The notes: generated from the sequence alone by a model not told the origin. A DNA stretch of 64,000 nt from Deminuibacter sp966424055 (GCA_966424055.1 CBJLMB010000034.1:1-64000), one strand, 5' to 3'. Shown: positions 27,941-37,724, numbered from the stretch's first letter. Numbers and translations: made by a program.

Positions 27941-28882
27941 TTAAACCCATTCTTTCGGCTGCAGGCAGGCCTGCAATAATTTATCTTCCTCGCTTCCAGC
28001 CAGGGGCTGATAATTATACTCAAAGCGAACGGTGGGCGGAAGGCTCATCAAAATACTTTCAATACGGCCATTGGTTTTAAGTCCGAACAATGTGCCGCGG
28101 TCATGTACCAGGTTGAACTCCACATAGCGGCCGCGCCTGATCTCCTGCCAGTGTTTCTGGGCTTCTGTGTAACTGAGCTGCTTTCTTTTTTCCACGATGG
28201 GAATATAGGCATCGATAAAAGCGTTGCCACAGGCCTGTGAAAAATGAAACCAGAAAGCCAGTGTTTTTTCGCCGGCCACCCGCTGATGATCATAGAATAT
28301 ACCACCTATACCGCGGCGTTCTTTATTGCGGTGCCAGTTGACGAAATAATTGTCGCATTCTGCTTTAAATGCCGGGTAAAAAGACGGATCGAATAAGTCG
28401 CAGGCATTTTTATAAGTACGGTGAAAATGCACGGCATCTTCTTCAAATAAATAATATGGTGTTAAATCGGTGCCACCGCCAAACCAACGGTCAATTACTT
28501 CGTCCTGTTCATTGTACAGTTCAAACATGCGGTAGTTGCAATGTACTGTGGGCACATAAGGGTTCAGCGGATGGAGCACCAGCGAAAGTCCGCAGGCGAA
28601 CCATTTAGCGCCATTTATTTTTAACTGCATACGCATGGCATCGGTTACCGGGCCATGAACAACAGAAGTATTGACACCGCCTTTTTCAAACACCTGCCCA
28701 TTACTGATAACCCTTGTTTTACCACCGCCACCTTCTGCACGCTCCCATTGGTCCTCTGCAAATTTCGCTTTGCCATCCACTGCTTCCAGTGCTGTGCAGA
28801 TGCGGTTTTGCAGATCGTGTATGAAACTGATCCATTGCTCTTTAAAAGCGGGGGTATTTACTTCATTCAAAACTGTTTGCAT
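27941..28882 (-). CDS. hemF: Oxygen-dependent coproporphyrinogen III oxidase
   Basis: A 313-residue HemF, which uses O2 to decarboxylate coproporphyrinogen III to protoporphyrinogen IX. Family motifs are EGGGGKTRVI, HPLNPYVPTVHCNYR, WFGGGTDLTPYY, RRGIGGIFYD and GRYVEFNLVHDRGTLFGLKT. Its presence, with no oxygen-independent HemN in the window, points to aerobic heme synthesis by the protoporphyrin-dependent branch. It lies 10 bp behind the alpha/beta hydrolase gene. Confidence 0.97.
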   Translation of the reverse strand: MQTVLNEVNTPAFKEQWISFIHDLQNRICTALEAVDGKAKFAEDQWERAEGGGGKTRVISNGQVFEKGGVNTSVVHGPVTDAMRMQLKINGAKWFACGLSLVLHPLNPYVPTVHCNYRMFELYNEQDEVIDRWFGGGTDLTPYYLFEEDAVHFHRTYKNACDLFDPSFYPAFKAECDNYFVNWHRNKERRGIGGIFYDHQRVAGEKTLAFWFHFSQACGNAFIDAYIPIVEKRKQLSYTEAQKHWQEIRRGRYVEFNLVHDRGTLFGLKTNGRIESILMSLPPTVRFEYNYQPLAGSEEDKLLQACLQPKEWV

Positions 28883-28892
28883 GATGGGGTGT

Positions 28893-29921
28893 TTATTTTA
28901 TAGCTGATGAAGGCTGGTTTAAAAAATCCAGCAAGGGTTCAATGAACCGGCTGAATGCTTCAATATGCGGAATATGGCCTACGCCATCCAGCTCGATCAA
29001 CTTCGAGTTTTTGATTTTTGTATGTGTCAGCCGGCCCAGTTCGGGATAATTGCCCATGGTTTTTCTCACTGGTTCAGGTACCATGTTTTTGCCCAGTGCT
29101 GTTCTGTCGAGCTGCCCGATGATGAGCAGGGTAGGGGTGTGAACATTTTCAAATTCATAACAAACCGGCTGGGTGAAGATCATGTCGTAAGTGAGTGCTG
29201 AATTCCAGGCCACCCGGGCATAATCGGGGCTCAGCGTCCAGCCCGCCTGGATATTTACCCAGGGCTGGTATTCAGGCCGCCATTCGTTGTGAAAATAATT
29301 TTCGAGCTGGTATTTTTTGATACTGTTATAGTCTTGTTTTAATTCGTTCTGGTACCATTTTTCCACCGGCTGGTAAGGTACTTTCAGTTTCCAGTCTTCC
29401 AGTCCGATGGGGTCTTCCAGAATAAATTTCTCCACGCGTTCCGGGTACATCAAAACAAAACGTGTGGCCACCATTCCGCCCATCGAATGGCCCAGTATAG
29501 CTACTTTTTCTATGCCCAGCGTATCCAGTATGGCTTTGGTGTTTTGTGCCAGCAGCTGGAAGCTGTACTGTATTTTATATGGTTTGGATGATTTGCCAAA
29601 GCCGATCTGGTCAGGAATGATTACGCGGTAGCCCTTGTCAGACAAAACTTTTGCGGTTTGTGCCCAGTAAGCGCCGCAGAAATTTTTGCCGTGAAGCAGC
29701 ATCACGGTATGGCCATTGGGTTGTGCAGGCTGCACATCCATAAAAGCCATTTTCACGGGTTCGTTCTGAATAGAAAAACTGATATAATGAACAGGATAAG
29801 GGTAGGGATAATTTTCGAGACTGATGCCCAGCGGAACAACTGGTTGCTCCTGGGCGAAAGTTTTGCCTGTAAATAATACAAGAAAAACAAAGCTGCACAA
29901 TATAAGCCATCTCCGTTTCAT
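28893..29921 (-). CDS. Secreted alpha/beta hydrolase
   Basis: A 342-residue alpha/beta-fold hydrolase with a signal peptide (MKRRWLILCSFVFLVLF, cleavage near TFAQ). The oxyanion-loop motif LLHGKNFCGAYW, the nucleophile elbow GHSMGG and the late catalytic His in DGVGHIPHIE are present. It should act in the periplasm or outside on an ester, lactone or similar substrate that cannot be named. It is embedded between hemE and hemF in the heme operon, only 10 bp before hemF, so co-expression is likely. A GTG three bases upstream of the chosen ATG is an alternative start. Confidence 0.88.
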   Translation of the reverse strand: MKRRWLILCSFVFLVLFTGKTFAQEQPVVPLGISLENYPYPYPVHYISFSIQNEPVKMAFMDVQPAQPNGHTVMLLHGKNFCGAYWAQTAKVLSDKGYRVIIPDQIGFGKSSKPYKIQYSFQLLAQNTKAILDTLGIEKVAILGHSMGGMVATRFVLMYPERVEKFILEDPIGLEDWKLKVPYQPVEKWYQNELKQDYNSIKKYQLENYFHNEWRPEYQPWVNIQAGWTLSPDYARVAWNSALTYDMIFTQPVCYEFENVHTPTLLIIGQLDRTALGKNMVPEPVRKTMGNYPELGRLTHTKIKNSKLIELDGVGHIPHIEAFSRFIEPLLDFLNQPSSAIK

Positions 29922-29988
29922 CACCTGTTTATTTAGACGGCAAAATTATTCTACTCTTATCCTTTAATCGTCATCTTTATGTAATAGC

Positions 29989-31017
29989 TTATAGATGACG
30001 GAAATTTTTAACAGTGTCCACAAAGGCCTTCGCATGTGCTACAGGTACATTGGGTAAAATACCATGGCCCAGGTTGGCAATATGCCTGCCACTGCCAAAT
30101 GCCTGCAGCATAGCTGTTACTTCTTTTTCAATAACAGGAACCGGGGATAATAATTTTGCCGGATCAAAATTACCCTGCAGTGTTACTGTATTGCCTGCAA
30201 ATTGCCTGGCCAGCTGCGGAGGAATACACCAGTCAATACCCAGGCCATGTGCACCTGTTGCGGCCATCTGCTGGAGCGAATGCCAGGCACCTTTGGCGAA
30301 CAGGATGGTGAGCACTTCATTTTTCAGTGCCGCAACGATCTGCCGCATGTATTGCAGTGATAAAGTTTCAAAATCTTCAGGGCTCAGCAGGCCGCCCCAG
30401 CTATCGAATACCTGAATAACATCTACACCGGCTTTTACCTGTGCTTTCAGGTAAGCGATGGTGGTATCTGTGATCATCTGCAATACCTGGTGTGCCAGCT
30501 GTGGCTGAGTATAACAGAAAGCTTTGGCTTCATCGAATGTTTTAGATCCTTTACCCTGTACCATGTAGCAAAGCAGTGTCCAGGGTGAACCGGCAAAACC
30601 GATGAGGGGAACACGGCCATTCAGTTCTTTTTTGGTGAGCCGTAATGCATCAAACACATAGCCCAGTGCTTCATCCACATCGGGAATGCGGATACGGTTT
30701 AGATCTTTCGGTGTCTGGATCGGATCGGGCAGCAGAGGGCCTTTATTTTCGATCAGCTGTACCTCGAGGCCCATGGCCTGCGGAATAACCAGTATGTCTG
30801 AAAAAATTATTGCTGCATCCACGCCGATCTGGTCAATAGGCTGTAACGTGATCTCTGTTGCCAGCTCTGGTGTTTGTACGCGCTCGAAGAAAGTGTATTT
30901 TTCTTTCAGCTTCAGGTAATCAGGCAGATAGCGGCCGGCCTGGCGCATCATCCATACAGGTGTTCTTTCCGTTGCTTCTCCTCTTAGTGTGCGTAGTAAT
31001 AAATCGTTTTGTAGCAT
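29989..31017 (-). CDS. hemE: Uroporphyrinogen decarboxylase
   Basis: A 342-residue HemE that converts uroporphyrinogen III to coproporphyrinogen III. The signature RTPVWMMRQAGRYLPDY lies near residue 20. FSDILVIPQAMG, GFAGSPWTLLCYMVQGKGS and the C-terminal NLGHGILPNVPVAH are standard. Length is normal. It lies 102 bp behind hemD in the same operon. Confidence 0.97.
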   Translation of the reverse strand: MLQNDLLLRTLRGEATERTPVWMMRQAGRYLPDYLKLKEKYTFFERVQTPELATEITLQPIDQIGVDAAIIFSDILVIPQAMGLEVQLIENKGPLLPDPIQTPKDLNRIRIPDVDEALGYVFDALRLTKKELNGRVPLIGFAGSPWTLLCYMVQGKGSKTFDEAKAFCYTQPQLAHQVLQMITDTTIAYLKAQVKAGVDVIQVFDSWGGLLSPEDFETLSLQYMRQIVAALKNEVLTILFAKGAWHSLQQMAATGAHGLGIDWCIPPQLARQFAGNTVTLQGNFDPAKLLSPVPVIEKEVTAMLQAFGSGRHIANLGHGILPNVPVAHAKAFVDTVKNFRHL

Positions 31018-31119
31018 AAAATTGTATTGGCTTAAGCCGGTAAAAGAAATAATTTATACGCCAGGCGGTAAAATACCGCTTCAGTTATTAAACAGTTTGT
31101 TCAGGATGAAGTGAAAAAA

Positions 31120-31839
31120 TCAGGCAGAGGCACCGCTTTTTTCTGTAAAATACTGGATAACCAGGTCCACCATCTGCTCTTTCCCCGGCCATTCGCTGGT
31201 TACCACTTTATTGGCGCAATAGGTTTGAATGGTGGCCGTAGTGGTTTTGCCTATTGCAAACAAAACCACTTCTGTCGGAACCGTGTTCAGGGAAAAAAAA
31301 CTGTGTACAGCACTCGGGCTGAAAAAAATAACACCATCATAATTTTTTTCAATCTGCACAGGTGTTTGAATAGTGGTGTACACCACTACTTCCTGCACAG
31401 CTATATGATGACGCTGCAGTGTTTCCGGCAGGTCATCCATCCGCTGTTCGCCACAAAAAAAATACACTTGCTGTACTGTTTTCTGCGAAACGATCTTTTC
31501 AGCCAGCAGAGAAGCATTCCTGGCAGTTCCGCTAACCGCATCTTCACCAAAAAAATCAAAGACCAGCTGTTTGGTAACACCGCCCATGCAGAATATCTGC
31601 CAGTTGGGTTTTACAGAAAGCTGGCCGATAACAGCTTCTGCTGCATTAACGCTGGTGAACACGGCTACAATATTTTGAATAGAAAGCTGCCTGATCTTTT
31701 CTATGGTCTCCTCATCAAGCAGTGGTGCCGTTTCGATAAACGGTACCACGTCTATATGTATGTTTTTTTGATCAGCTTTTTCAATCAATGGCTGATCCAG
31801 CGGGCGGGTACAAAGTATGTGCATATTATTTTGCAGCAT
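31120..31839 (-). CDS. hemD: Uroporphyrinogen-III synthase
   Basis: A 239-residue HemD, which closes and isomerises hydroxymethylbilane to uroporphyrinogen III. The sequence is divergent, as usual for the family. The start ILCTRPLDQPL, the mid-segment FTSVNAAEAVI and the second-domain segments YFCGEQRMDDLP and VIFFSPSAVHSFF are recognisable. Its position directly behind hemC supports the call. The ATG at 31839 overlaps hemC by 14 bp. An ATG at 31824, 1 bp after the hemC stop, is equally possible and gives 234 residues. Confidence 0.9.
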   Translation of the reverse strand: MLQNNMHILCTRPLDQPLIEKADQKNIHIDVVPFIETAPLLDEETIEKIRQLSIQNIVAVFTSVNAAEAVIGQLSVKPNWQIFCMGGVTKQLVFDFFGEDAVSGTARNASLLAEKIVSQKTVQQVYFFCGEQRMDDLPETLQRHHIAVQEVVVYTTIQTPVQIEKNYDGVIFFSPSAVHSFFSLNTVPTEVVLFAIGKTTTATIQTYCANKVVTSEWPGKEQMVDLVIQYFTEKSGASA

Positions 31840-32758
31840 TACGTATAACTTCAACAATGGTTTTACCGCCGTTCTCCAGCACTTCATTGGCGGCAGTGAT
31901 GCCTAATGAATGTAATTGCTGTTCCCCGGCATCCAATAACAGCTGTTTCTCTGTTGCTACTTTTTCTTTTCCATCCAGCGAAAGAATGCTTCCTTTAAAA
32001 TAAAGCCTGTTTTGTTCTATTGAAGCCAATGCGCTGATCGGTGTTGAACAGCCACCCATCAGTGTTCGTAAAAAATCCCTTTCAATTTGCGTACACAGGG
32101 CGGTTTGTTGGTCGTGCAGTTTATGGCAGGCTTCTATTACCTCGTTATCTCCCTCATTGCAAACCACCATAATGGCGCCTTGTGCCGGTGCAGGCAGCAT
32201 CCAGTCAAGTTCAACAGACTGCTCGGGCCGTAGCTGGATACGTTCAAGACCTGCAGCTGCAAAAATAGCCCCATTCCAGCTATTTTCGGCCAGTTTCCGC
32301 AGGCGGGTGTTTACATTGCCGCGCAGGTTATCAATGCGATGATGCGGATACCTGTTCAGCCATTGTGCTTTACGCCTGATACTGCTGGTAGCGATAACTG
32401 CGGGTACGGCATCGTCAAGAAAGGAAAGATCGTTTTTGTACAATAAAAGATCTTTATAAGACGCACGCGGAAGAACTGCCGCGCTGCAAATGCCTTTTGC
32501 CAGAAGTGTGGGTACATCTTTCATGGAATGAACAGCAATATCGATCTTCTTGCTTAAGAGCGCTGCATCAAGTGTGCGGGTGAATATACCCTGAACACCT
32601 ATTTCATACAAGGGGGTAACCAGGTCAATATCGCCTTCGCTTTTAATATACACCAGCTCGCTCCTGTGCCCGTTCTGCAACAGCTGCTGCTGTACCAGGC
32701 TGGCCTGCCAAACAGCCAGCTGGCTGTCCCTTGTACCTATTTTTAAAATTCTGCTCAT
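31826..32758 (-). CDS. hemC: Hydroxymethylbilane synthase (porphobilinogen deaminase)
   Basis: A 310-residue HemC that assembles four porphobilinogen units. Diagnostic motifs are GTRDSQLAVWQA at the N-terminus, VHSMKDVPT, IATSSIRRKAQW, NLRGNVNTRLRKL and the dipyrromethane-cofactor cysteine in MGGCSTPISALA. Length is normal. It follows hemA by 103 bp and overlaps or abuts hemD. Confidence 0.97.
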   Translation of the reverse strand: MSRILKIGTRDSQLAVWQASLVQQQLLQNGHRSELVYIKSEGDIDLVTPLYEIGVQGIFTRTLDAALLSKKIDIAVHSMKDVPTLLAKGICSAAVLPRASYKDLLLYKNDLSFLDDAVPAVIATSSIRRKAQWLNRYPHHRIDNLRGNVNTRLRKLAENSWNGAIFAAAGLERIQLRPEQSVELDWMLPAPAQGAIMVVCNEGDNEVIEACHKLHDQQTALCTQIERDFLRTLMGGCSTPISALASIEQNRLYFKGSILSLDGKEKVATEKQLLLDAGEQQLHSLGITAANEVLENGGKTIVEVIRNAAK

Positions 32759-32861
32759 TCCTTAAAACAAATTGCCCTGACAATTAACGGAGGATGCAGT
32801 TCAATGCAGCAGACACCGGGTTCAGGGTAATGGTGCAATATTATGGAAAATAAATATCCGG

Positions 32862-34103
32862 TTAATTGATCACGCGGCTGGTGATAAAATCGTTGATGGC
32901 TTCTATATAGTTGCAGCCGGGCTGGCGCTGGTGTCGCATTTTCAGCGCCATATTGTTGATCACCTTTTGTATAGTATCAGTATGTTCAGCCTGCATTACC
33001 GCAGCTTCGCAATTGTTGTCGTTTTCAATACCGCTGCCGAGAAAAAGATGACAGGCTTGCATATCCATCAGTTTCTGTTTCACAGCTTTGAGCACAGGTA
33101 CATTTTTGCGCATATTGTACCATTCCCTGAACTCTTCCAGGTGCTCGGCAATAATACATTTGGCTTTGGGTACCTCTGCTATACGTTTCTGCAGGGTGGC
33201 ATCATTAATCTTCGACAGGTCATCAACATTCACCAGGGTAATATGTGCCAGCTCCCGCGCAGAAGGCTCAACATTATTGGGTATGGAAAGATCGATCAGC
33301 ACTTTGGTGCCGCCGTTAACCAGGTCGGTCTTTTTGATCACCGGTTCATCTGCATTGGTGGCTACAATAACAATATCTGCCAGTGCAAGCTCTGCCTGCA
33401 TGCGGCTGTAGGGTGCTACCTGCAGGTTCAGTTCATCAGCCAGCGATGCGGCTTTGGAAGTAGTGCGGTTCAATAAAATAATATCCCGGGTTTCGAGATA
33501 GTCCACCAGGTTTTTACAGGTATTGCGGCCTATTTTACCTGTACCCAGTAACAGGATGCGTTTGTTGCGGATATCAGGCACCTGCTCTTTTAAGAACTGG
33601 ATGGCTGCAAAGGATACCGAAACAGTACCGCCGCTTAAAGCAGTATTGCCCTTGATGGCCTTTGATGACTGGAGAACAAAATTCAGCAGTCTTTCCAGGT
33701 AAGTGCCGATGCAGCCCTGCTCTTTTGAAAAACGGGCAGCCTGTTTCAGCTGGCCAACGATCTCATAGTCGCCGAGTATCTGGGAATCGAGACCGGCTGC
33801 TACGGAAAAAAGATGTTCTGCTGCAGACAGTCCCTGTTTGATATAACAAAGTCGTTGAAATGTTTCCTGGCTGCCGGTTGTTTCACTGCACAGTAAATGA
33901 ATAAGGTCGGTAGCCTGGGGGGCTATGCCATATATTTCTGTACGGTTACAGGTGCTGAGCACAAAAACCTCCTGTAATCCGGCTGCTTTTGCTTTTTTTA
34001 AGAGAGAAAGATGCTGATCTGTATGAATGGCAAACTGCCCCCTGATAGAAGCATCTGTTTTTTTGTAGTTGATCCCGGCTATGAAAAAGTGGTTAAAGTC
34101 CAT
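32862..34103 (-). CDS. hemA: Glutamyl-tRNA reductase
   Basis: A 413-residue GluTR, the first committed step of the C5 pathway, reducing glutamyl-tRNA to glutamate-1-semialdehyde. The catalytic cysteine is in VLSTCNRTEIYG, the NADPH-binding segment is LLLGTGKIGRNTCKNL, and LLNRTTSKA and the C-terminal dimerisation helices follow. The ATG at 34103 was preferred to one at 34124 because the family's FFIAGINYKK begins right after it. It is the first gene of the operon, and a TACCTTTG promoter motif lies 41 nt upstream. Confidence 0.96.
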   Translation of the reverse strand: MDFNHFFIAGINYKKTDASIRGQFAIHTDQHLSLLKKAKAAGLQEVFVLSTCNRTEIYGIAPQATDLIHLLCSETTGSQETFQRLCYIKQGLSAAEHLFSVAAGLDSQILGDYEIVGQLKQAARFSKEQGCIGTYLERLLNFVLQSSKAIKGNTALSGGTVSVSFAAIQFLKEQVPDIRNKRILLLGTGKIGRNTCKNLVDYLETRDIILLNRTTSKAASLADELNLQVAPYSRMQAELALADIVIVATNADEPVIKKTDLVNGGTKVLIDLSIPNNVEPSARELAHITLVNVDDLSKINDATLQKRIAEVPKAKCIIAEHLEEFREWYNMRKNVPVLKAVKQKLMDMQACHLFLGSGIENDNNCEAAVMQAEHTDTIQKVINNMALKMRHQRQPGCNYIEAINDFITSRVIN

Positions 34104-34144
34104 ATCTGCTTGCCTGTTGTGCATTCCCTTTCTTAATAGATACG

Positions 34145-34152
34145 CAAAGGTA
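34145..34152 (-). promoter_or_regulatory. Candidate -7 element of the heme synthesis operon
   Basis: TACCTTTG on the minus strand matches TAnnTTTG exactly. A TTTTTG lies 16 bp upstream, shorter than the usual 19-21 bp spacing. It would drive hemA and the eight genes behind it. Confidence 0.55.
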
Positions 34153-34196
34153 GCCCAGACAGTCTGCCCAAAAACAGCTTTTTCGTCATTGCATTG

Positions 34197-36449
34197 TCAT
34201 TTCTCGGTGCCTGGCTGGTCATTTTCTGTGTTCGTACCCGCCTGTTGCAGCAACCTGTGGTGCATTACAGCCCTTATTTCTGCATAGGAATAATCTTCGC
34301 CCAGGTATTCTTTTACCTGTTTAAGTGGCCCTGGTCCGGTATTCAGTGCAGCCTCGATCACAGTTATTTTGCCGGCGGGCACCAGGTCGGTAACAGGCAG
34401 TTCACCTGTTTTGATACTTTCCACCAGGTGTCCTTCTATAGTGCTTGCTGCCAGACTTCTGAGCCGGGCGATGGCCTCGATATCATTCCCATCTTTGAAC
34501 AACTGTACACTCAGCAGCCGGCTTTCGCCCACCGGTAAAGCCGGCCGGCGTTCGGGTTGTGCTGTTGCGGCAGCTGTTACAGGAGCCTGCAGTGCAAACA
34601 GTAATTGGGTAACTGCCTCGCCCCGGCTCAAGCCCTCTGCCAGCTGTATGGCCTGTTGCAGCTGGTGCTTTTTTCTTTCAGTGACCTTCTGCAGCAAACT
34701 CAGCTCTGTGATGTATTTTTTTGTTTTGGGTTTGATCTTTACTTCATCAATATGTTGCTGTAGTGGTTGCAGCAGCTGTGCATTGAGCAGTGAAATAAAA
34801 TATTGCCCTGCGGCCTGCACCCGCTGCTGCAGGAACTGGTACTGATCGGCAGCGGCACCGGGAAATGCCTGCGCCAGCTGCCGCGAAAATTTGCGTGCTG
34901 TTTCCTGTTGCTGGGCCAGTTCACGCAACAGCGACTGAACCCAGATGGCTTCTTCTGTTTTGCCGGGCAACTGCAAATGAGCGAAATCGTCAAACAGCTC
35001 CTGCCAGGCGGTAAATAATTTATTCCAGTTGAAGCACTGCTGCAGTTCCTGCAATGCAAATTCCAGCTGAGCCTGCTGCAATGTTTGCGGCAAACTTTCT
35101 TCAGCAGGAATATGGTGCATAAAGGGCAGTATCCGCTCATCTGTATATATATGCTGTACCTGGATGGGCGAATGAAGCACCAGTCCATCCAGTGTGGTGA
35201 GGCGGCTGAGGGCTACATATACCTGGCCGGGTGCAAAAGAAGCACCTGCATCGATAATGGCTTTGTCGAAGGTAAGCCCCTGGCTTTTGTGAATGGTAAC
35301 AGCCCAGGCCAGCCGGATAGGGTATTGCGAAAAGCTACCCAGCTCTTCCTCCTCAATACGGTCTTCCTGTTCTTTGTATTTATAGCGGATGTTCTTCCAT
35401 TCCTCTTTTTCCAGCAGCAGCTCATTTGTTTCGCCTGGAAAGCTGATAAATACACCGGCTTCATCAATCCGCTCAATCCTGCCTATTTTACCATTATAAT
35501 AGCGCCTTATTTCACCCTTGTCGTTTTTAATAAACATGACCTGGGCGCCGGTCTTCAGCTGTAGTATTTTATCCGCAGGAAATGCTTTCTCCGAAAATTC
35601 ACCGGTCACAGTGGCTTCAAATACATGAGGCTCACCTGGCAGGCGTTCCAGTGCTGCCTGGTTAATGGCATCTGCTTTATAATTATGTGTCGTGAGTAAA
35701 ATATAATTTTCCGGGCCGGAAGGATGAAATGCCGGCTGATAATACCGGTGCAATAAAGCCAGGTCATCAGGTGTGCACTGGTTATTGCGAACATTATTGA
35801 GCAGCGCAATAAACAGGGCATCTTTCTGCCGGTATATTTTTTTCAGTTCAATGCAAACAGGGTAGGCCTGTTGTATTACCCTTGCATCAAAAAAGAAAGG
35901 ACTTCTATAATATTGCTGCAATATGCTCCACTCTTCATCACCGGTCACCGGTGGCAACTGGTAAAGATCGCCGATATATACCACCTGTACACCACCAAAA
36001 GGCTGCTGGTACTGCTGCCGGAAATGTCGGAGTATGGCATCCGTTGCATCCAGCAGATCAGCACGAAGCATAGACACTTCATCAATCACCAGCAGTTCCA
36101 GTTCGCGCAGCAGTTTTATTTTTTCCCTGTTAAGGCGCAGGTTTTTAAACAGGGTTTGCGGGGTGTTGACCAATAACTGCAGGTGACTGCGGCCGGCCTG
36201 TGCATCAGGCACATAAATACCCATGGGCAGCTGGAACAGCGAATGCATGGTTACACCGCCGGCATTGATGGCCGCTACACCTGTAGGTGCGGCGATGGCC
36301 ATTTTTTTTGGTGAATGATCACGTATGTAACGAAGAAAAGTTGTTTTACCGGTACCTGCTTTTCCTGTTACAAATACATGACGGCTGGTTTGCGTAACAA
36401 AGGATACTGCCTGCTGAAATGGTAAATTGGAAACATCGGCCTCGTTCAT
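34197..36449 (-). CDS. Pif1-like helicase with C-terminal helix-turn-helix domain
   Basis: A 750-residue superfamily 1B helicase. Walker A GKAGTGKTT is at residues 29-37, then APTGVAAINAGGVTMHSLFQLP, Walker B VIDEVSMLRADLLD, and near the middle the Pif1-type segment AWAVTIHKSQGLTFDKAIID followed by YVALSRLTTLDGL. The C-terminal 60 residues read LFKDGNDIEAIARLR...TIEGHL, the pattern of the helix-turn-helix domain found at the end of RecQ-like proteins (HTH_40). It probably unwinds special DNA structures. The ATG at 36449 gives the family N-terminus; an upstream ATG at 36506 is less likely. It precedes hemA in the same direction but seems unrelated. Confidence 0.9.
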   Translation of the reverse strand: MNEADVSNLPFQQAVSFVTQTSRHVFVTGKAGTGKTTFLRYIRDHSPKKMAIAAPTGVAAINAGGVTMHSLFQLPMGIYVPDAQAGRSHLQLLVNTPQTLFKNLRLNREKIKLLRELELLVIDEVSMLRADLLDATDAILRHFRQQYQQPFGGVQVVYIGDLYQLPPVTGDEEWSILQQYYRSPFFFDARVIQQAYPVCIELKKIYRQKDALFIALLNNVRNNQCTPDDLALLHRYYQPAFHPSGPENYILLTTHNYKADAINQAALERLPGEPHVFEATVTGEFSEKAFPADKILQLKTGAQVMFIKNDKGEIRRYYNGKIGRIERIDEAGVFISFPGETNELLLEKEEWKNIRYKYKEQEDRIEEEELGSFSQYPIRLAWAVTIHKSQGLTFDKAIIDAGASFAPGQVYVALSRLTTLDGLVLHSPIQVQHIYTDERILPFMHHIPAEESLPQTLQQAQLEFALQELQQCFNWNKLFTAWQELFDDFAHLQLPGKTEEAIWVQSLLRELAQQQETARKFSRQLAQAFPGAAADQYQFLQQRVQAAGQYFISLLNAQLLQPLQQHIDEVKIKPKTKKYITELSLLQKVTERKKHQLQQAIQLAEGLSRGEAVTQLLFALQAPVTAAATAQPERRPALPVGESRLLSVQLFKDGNDIEAIARLRSLAASTIEGHLVESIKTGELPVTDLVPAGKITVIEAALNTGPGPLKQVKEYLGEDYSYAEIRAVMHHRLLQQAGTNTENDQPGTEK

Positions 36450-36646
36450 GGTGTGAAGGTAGTAAAAACCTGTGCAGCGGTTTAACGGTATTTCGCATAC
36501 ATCCACGACGGTCTGCTTTGTTTTACCGCAGGGTGTTAGACGGAACAGCGACTGGCACGCTGCAGTAATTTTGGTTACTTATTATATTGTCCGCAACCTG
36601 TGCCCGTTACCTGGCAAGTACCGCAGCTTTGATTCGGATTCTTACC

Positions 36647-36654
36647 TACCTTTG
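36647..36654 (+). promoter_or_regulatory. Candidate -7 element for hemH
   Basis: TACCTTTG matches TAnnTTTG and lies 17 nt before the ATG at 36672. A TTTG occurs 15 bp upstream, which is short for the consensus. Confidence 0.5.
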
Positions 36655-36671
36655 CACACATTTGGAACTGT

Positions 36672-37724
36672 ATGCAAGACCCGTTAAAAAGAGCAATTAT
36701 ATTCATGAATCTGGGTTCTCCCGATTCAACAGAGGTGAAAGATGTTCGGCGTTACCTGAAACAATTTTTGATGGATGAGCGGGTGATGGATATGCCCTGG
36801 CTATCCAGGACACTGTTGGTAAAAGGGATTATCGTACCTTTCCGTGCGCCCAAATCGGCTCATGCATACAGCACGATCTGGTGGAAAAACGGGTCGCCCC
36901 TGATCGTACTTACTAAACAATTGCAGGAAGCAGTGCAGCCATTGCTGGATATCCCCGTTGAAATAGCCATGCGCTATGGCAATCCTACCCCTGAAGCCGC
37001 CTATGAAAGCCTGCTGAGGCAACAACCCGGCCTGGAAGAAGTGATCCTTTTTCCGCTGTACCCGCACTATGCAATGAGCAGTTATGAAACTGCCGTTGAA
37101 TACATGAAAGAAAAACACCGCCAGCAGAAGTATACGTTTAAACTTACAACCATTAAACCCTATTACAACAATGCCGATTATATCGATGCATTGAGCGAAC
37201 ACATGCGCCCGTACCTGCAGCAGGATTTTGATCACCTGCTGTTCAGCTACCATGGCATTCCTGCCAGGCATGTGATCAAAAGCGATATAACCGGTAATCA
37301 TTGTTTGCAGAAGGGAGACTGCTGCGACACAGCCTCACCTGCACATGCATTCTGCTACCGTCACCAGGTGTTTACCACCACAAAACTGGTGGCAGAACAA
37401 TTAAACCTGCCCAAAGAAAAATACAGCATATCCTTCCAGTCGCGCCTGGGCAAAGGATGGCTGGAACCCTTTACTGACGTGCGTTTTGAAGAAATGCCCA
37501 AAGAAGGCATCAAAAAATTACTGGTCATATGCCCTGCTTTTGTAAGCGACTGCCTGGAAACACTGGAAGAAATTGCCGAACGTGGCAAAGAATCTTTTCT
37601 CCAGGCCGGCGGGGAAAGTTTTGAAATGATCTCCTGCCTGAATGTGGATACCCGTTGGGTGCAGGCCATCGCCAAATGGGTACATGCATACGAAAAGGGA
37701 AGCCGGGAAATGGTGCTGGATTAA
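36672..37724 (+). CDS. hemH: Ferrochelatase
   Basis: A 350-residue HemH, which inserts Fe2+ into protoporphyrin IX. Recognisable segments are IFMNLGSPDSTEVKDVRRYL at the start, the YGNPTPEAA region, FPLYPHYAMSSYETAV, the catalytic-histidine motif FSYHGIPARH and SFQSRLGKGWLEP, then VICPAFVSDCLETLEEI. A cluster of cysteines lies in HCLQKGDCCDTASPAHAFC, so a metal site is possible but unproven. It is transcribed opposite to the hemA operon, separated by the helicase gene, and followed by the HemJ-like gene. Confidence 0.96.
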   Translation: MQDPLKRAIIFMNLGSPDSTEVKDVRRYLKQFLMDERVMDMPWLSRTLLVKGIIVPFRAPKSAHAYSTIWWKNGSPLIVLTKQLQEAVQPLLDIPVEIAMRYGNPTPEAAYESLLRQQPGLEEVILFPLYPHYAMSSYETAVEYMKEKHRQQKYTFKLTTIKPYYNNADYIDALSEHMRPYLQQDFDHLLFSYHGIPARHVIKSDITGNHCLQKGDCCDTASPAHAFCYRHQVFTTTKLVAEQLNLPKEKYSISFQSRLGKGWLEPFTDVRFEEMPKEGIKKLLVICPAFVSDCLETLEEIAERGKESFLQAGGESFEMISCLNVDTRWVQAIAKWVHAYEKGSREMVLD

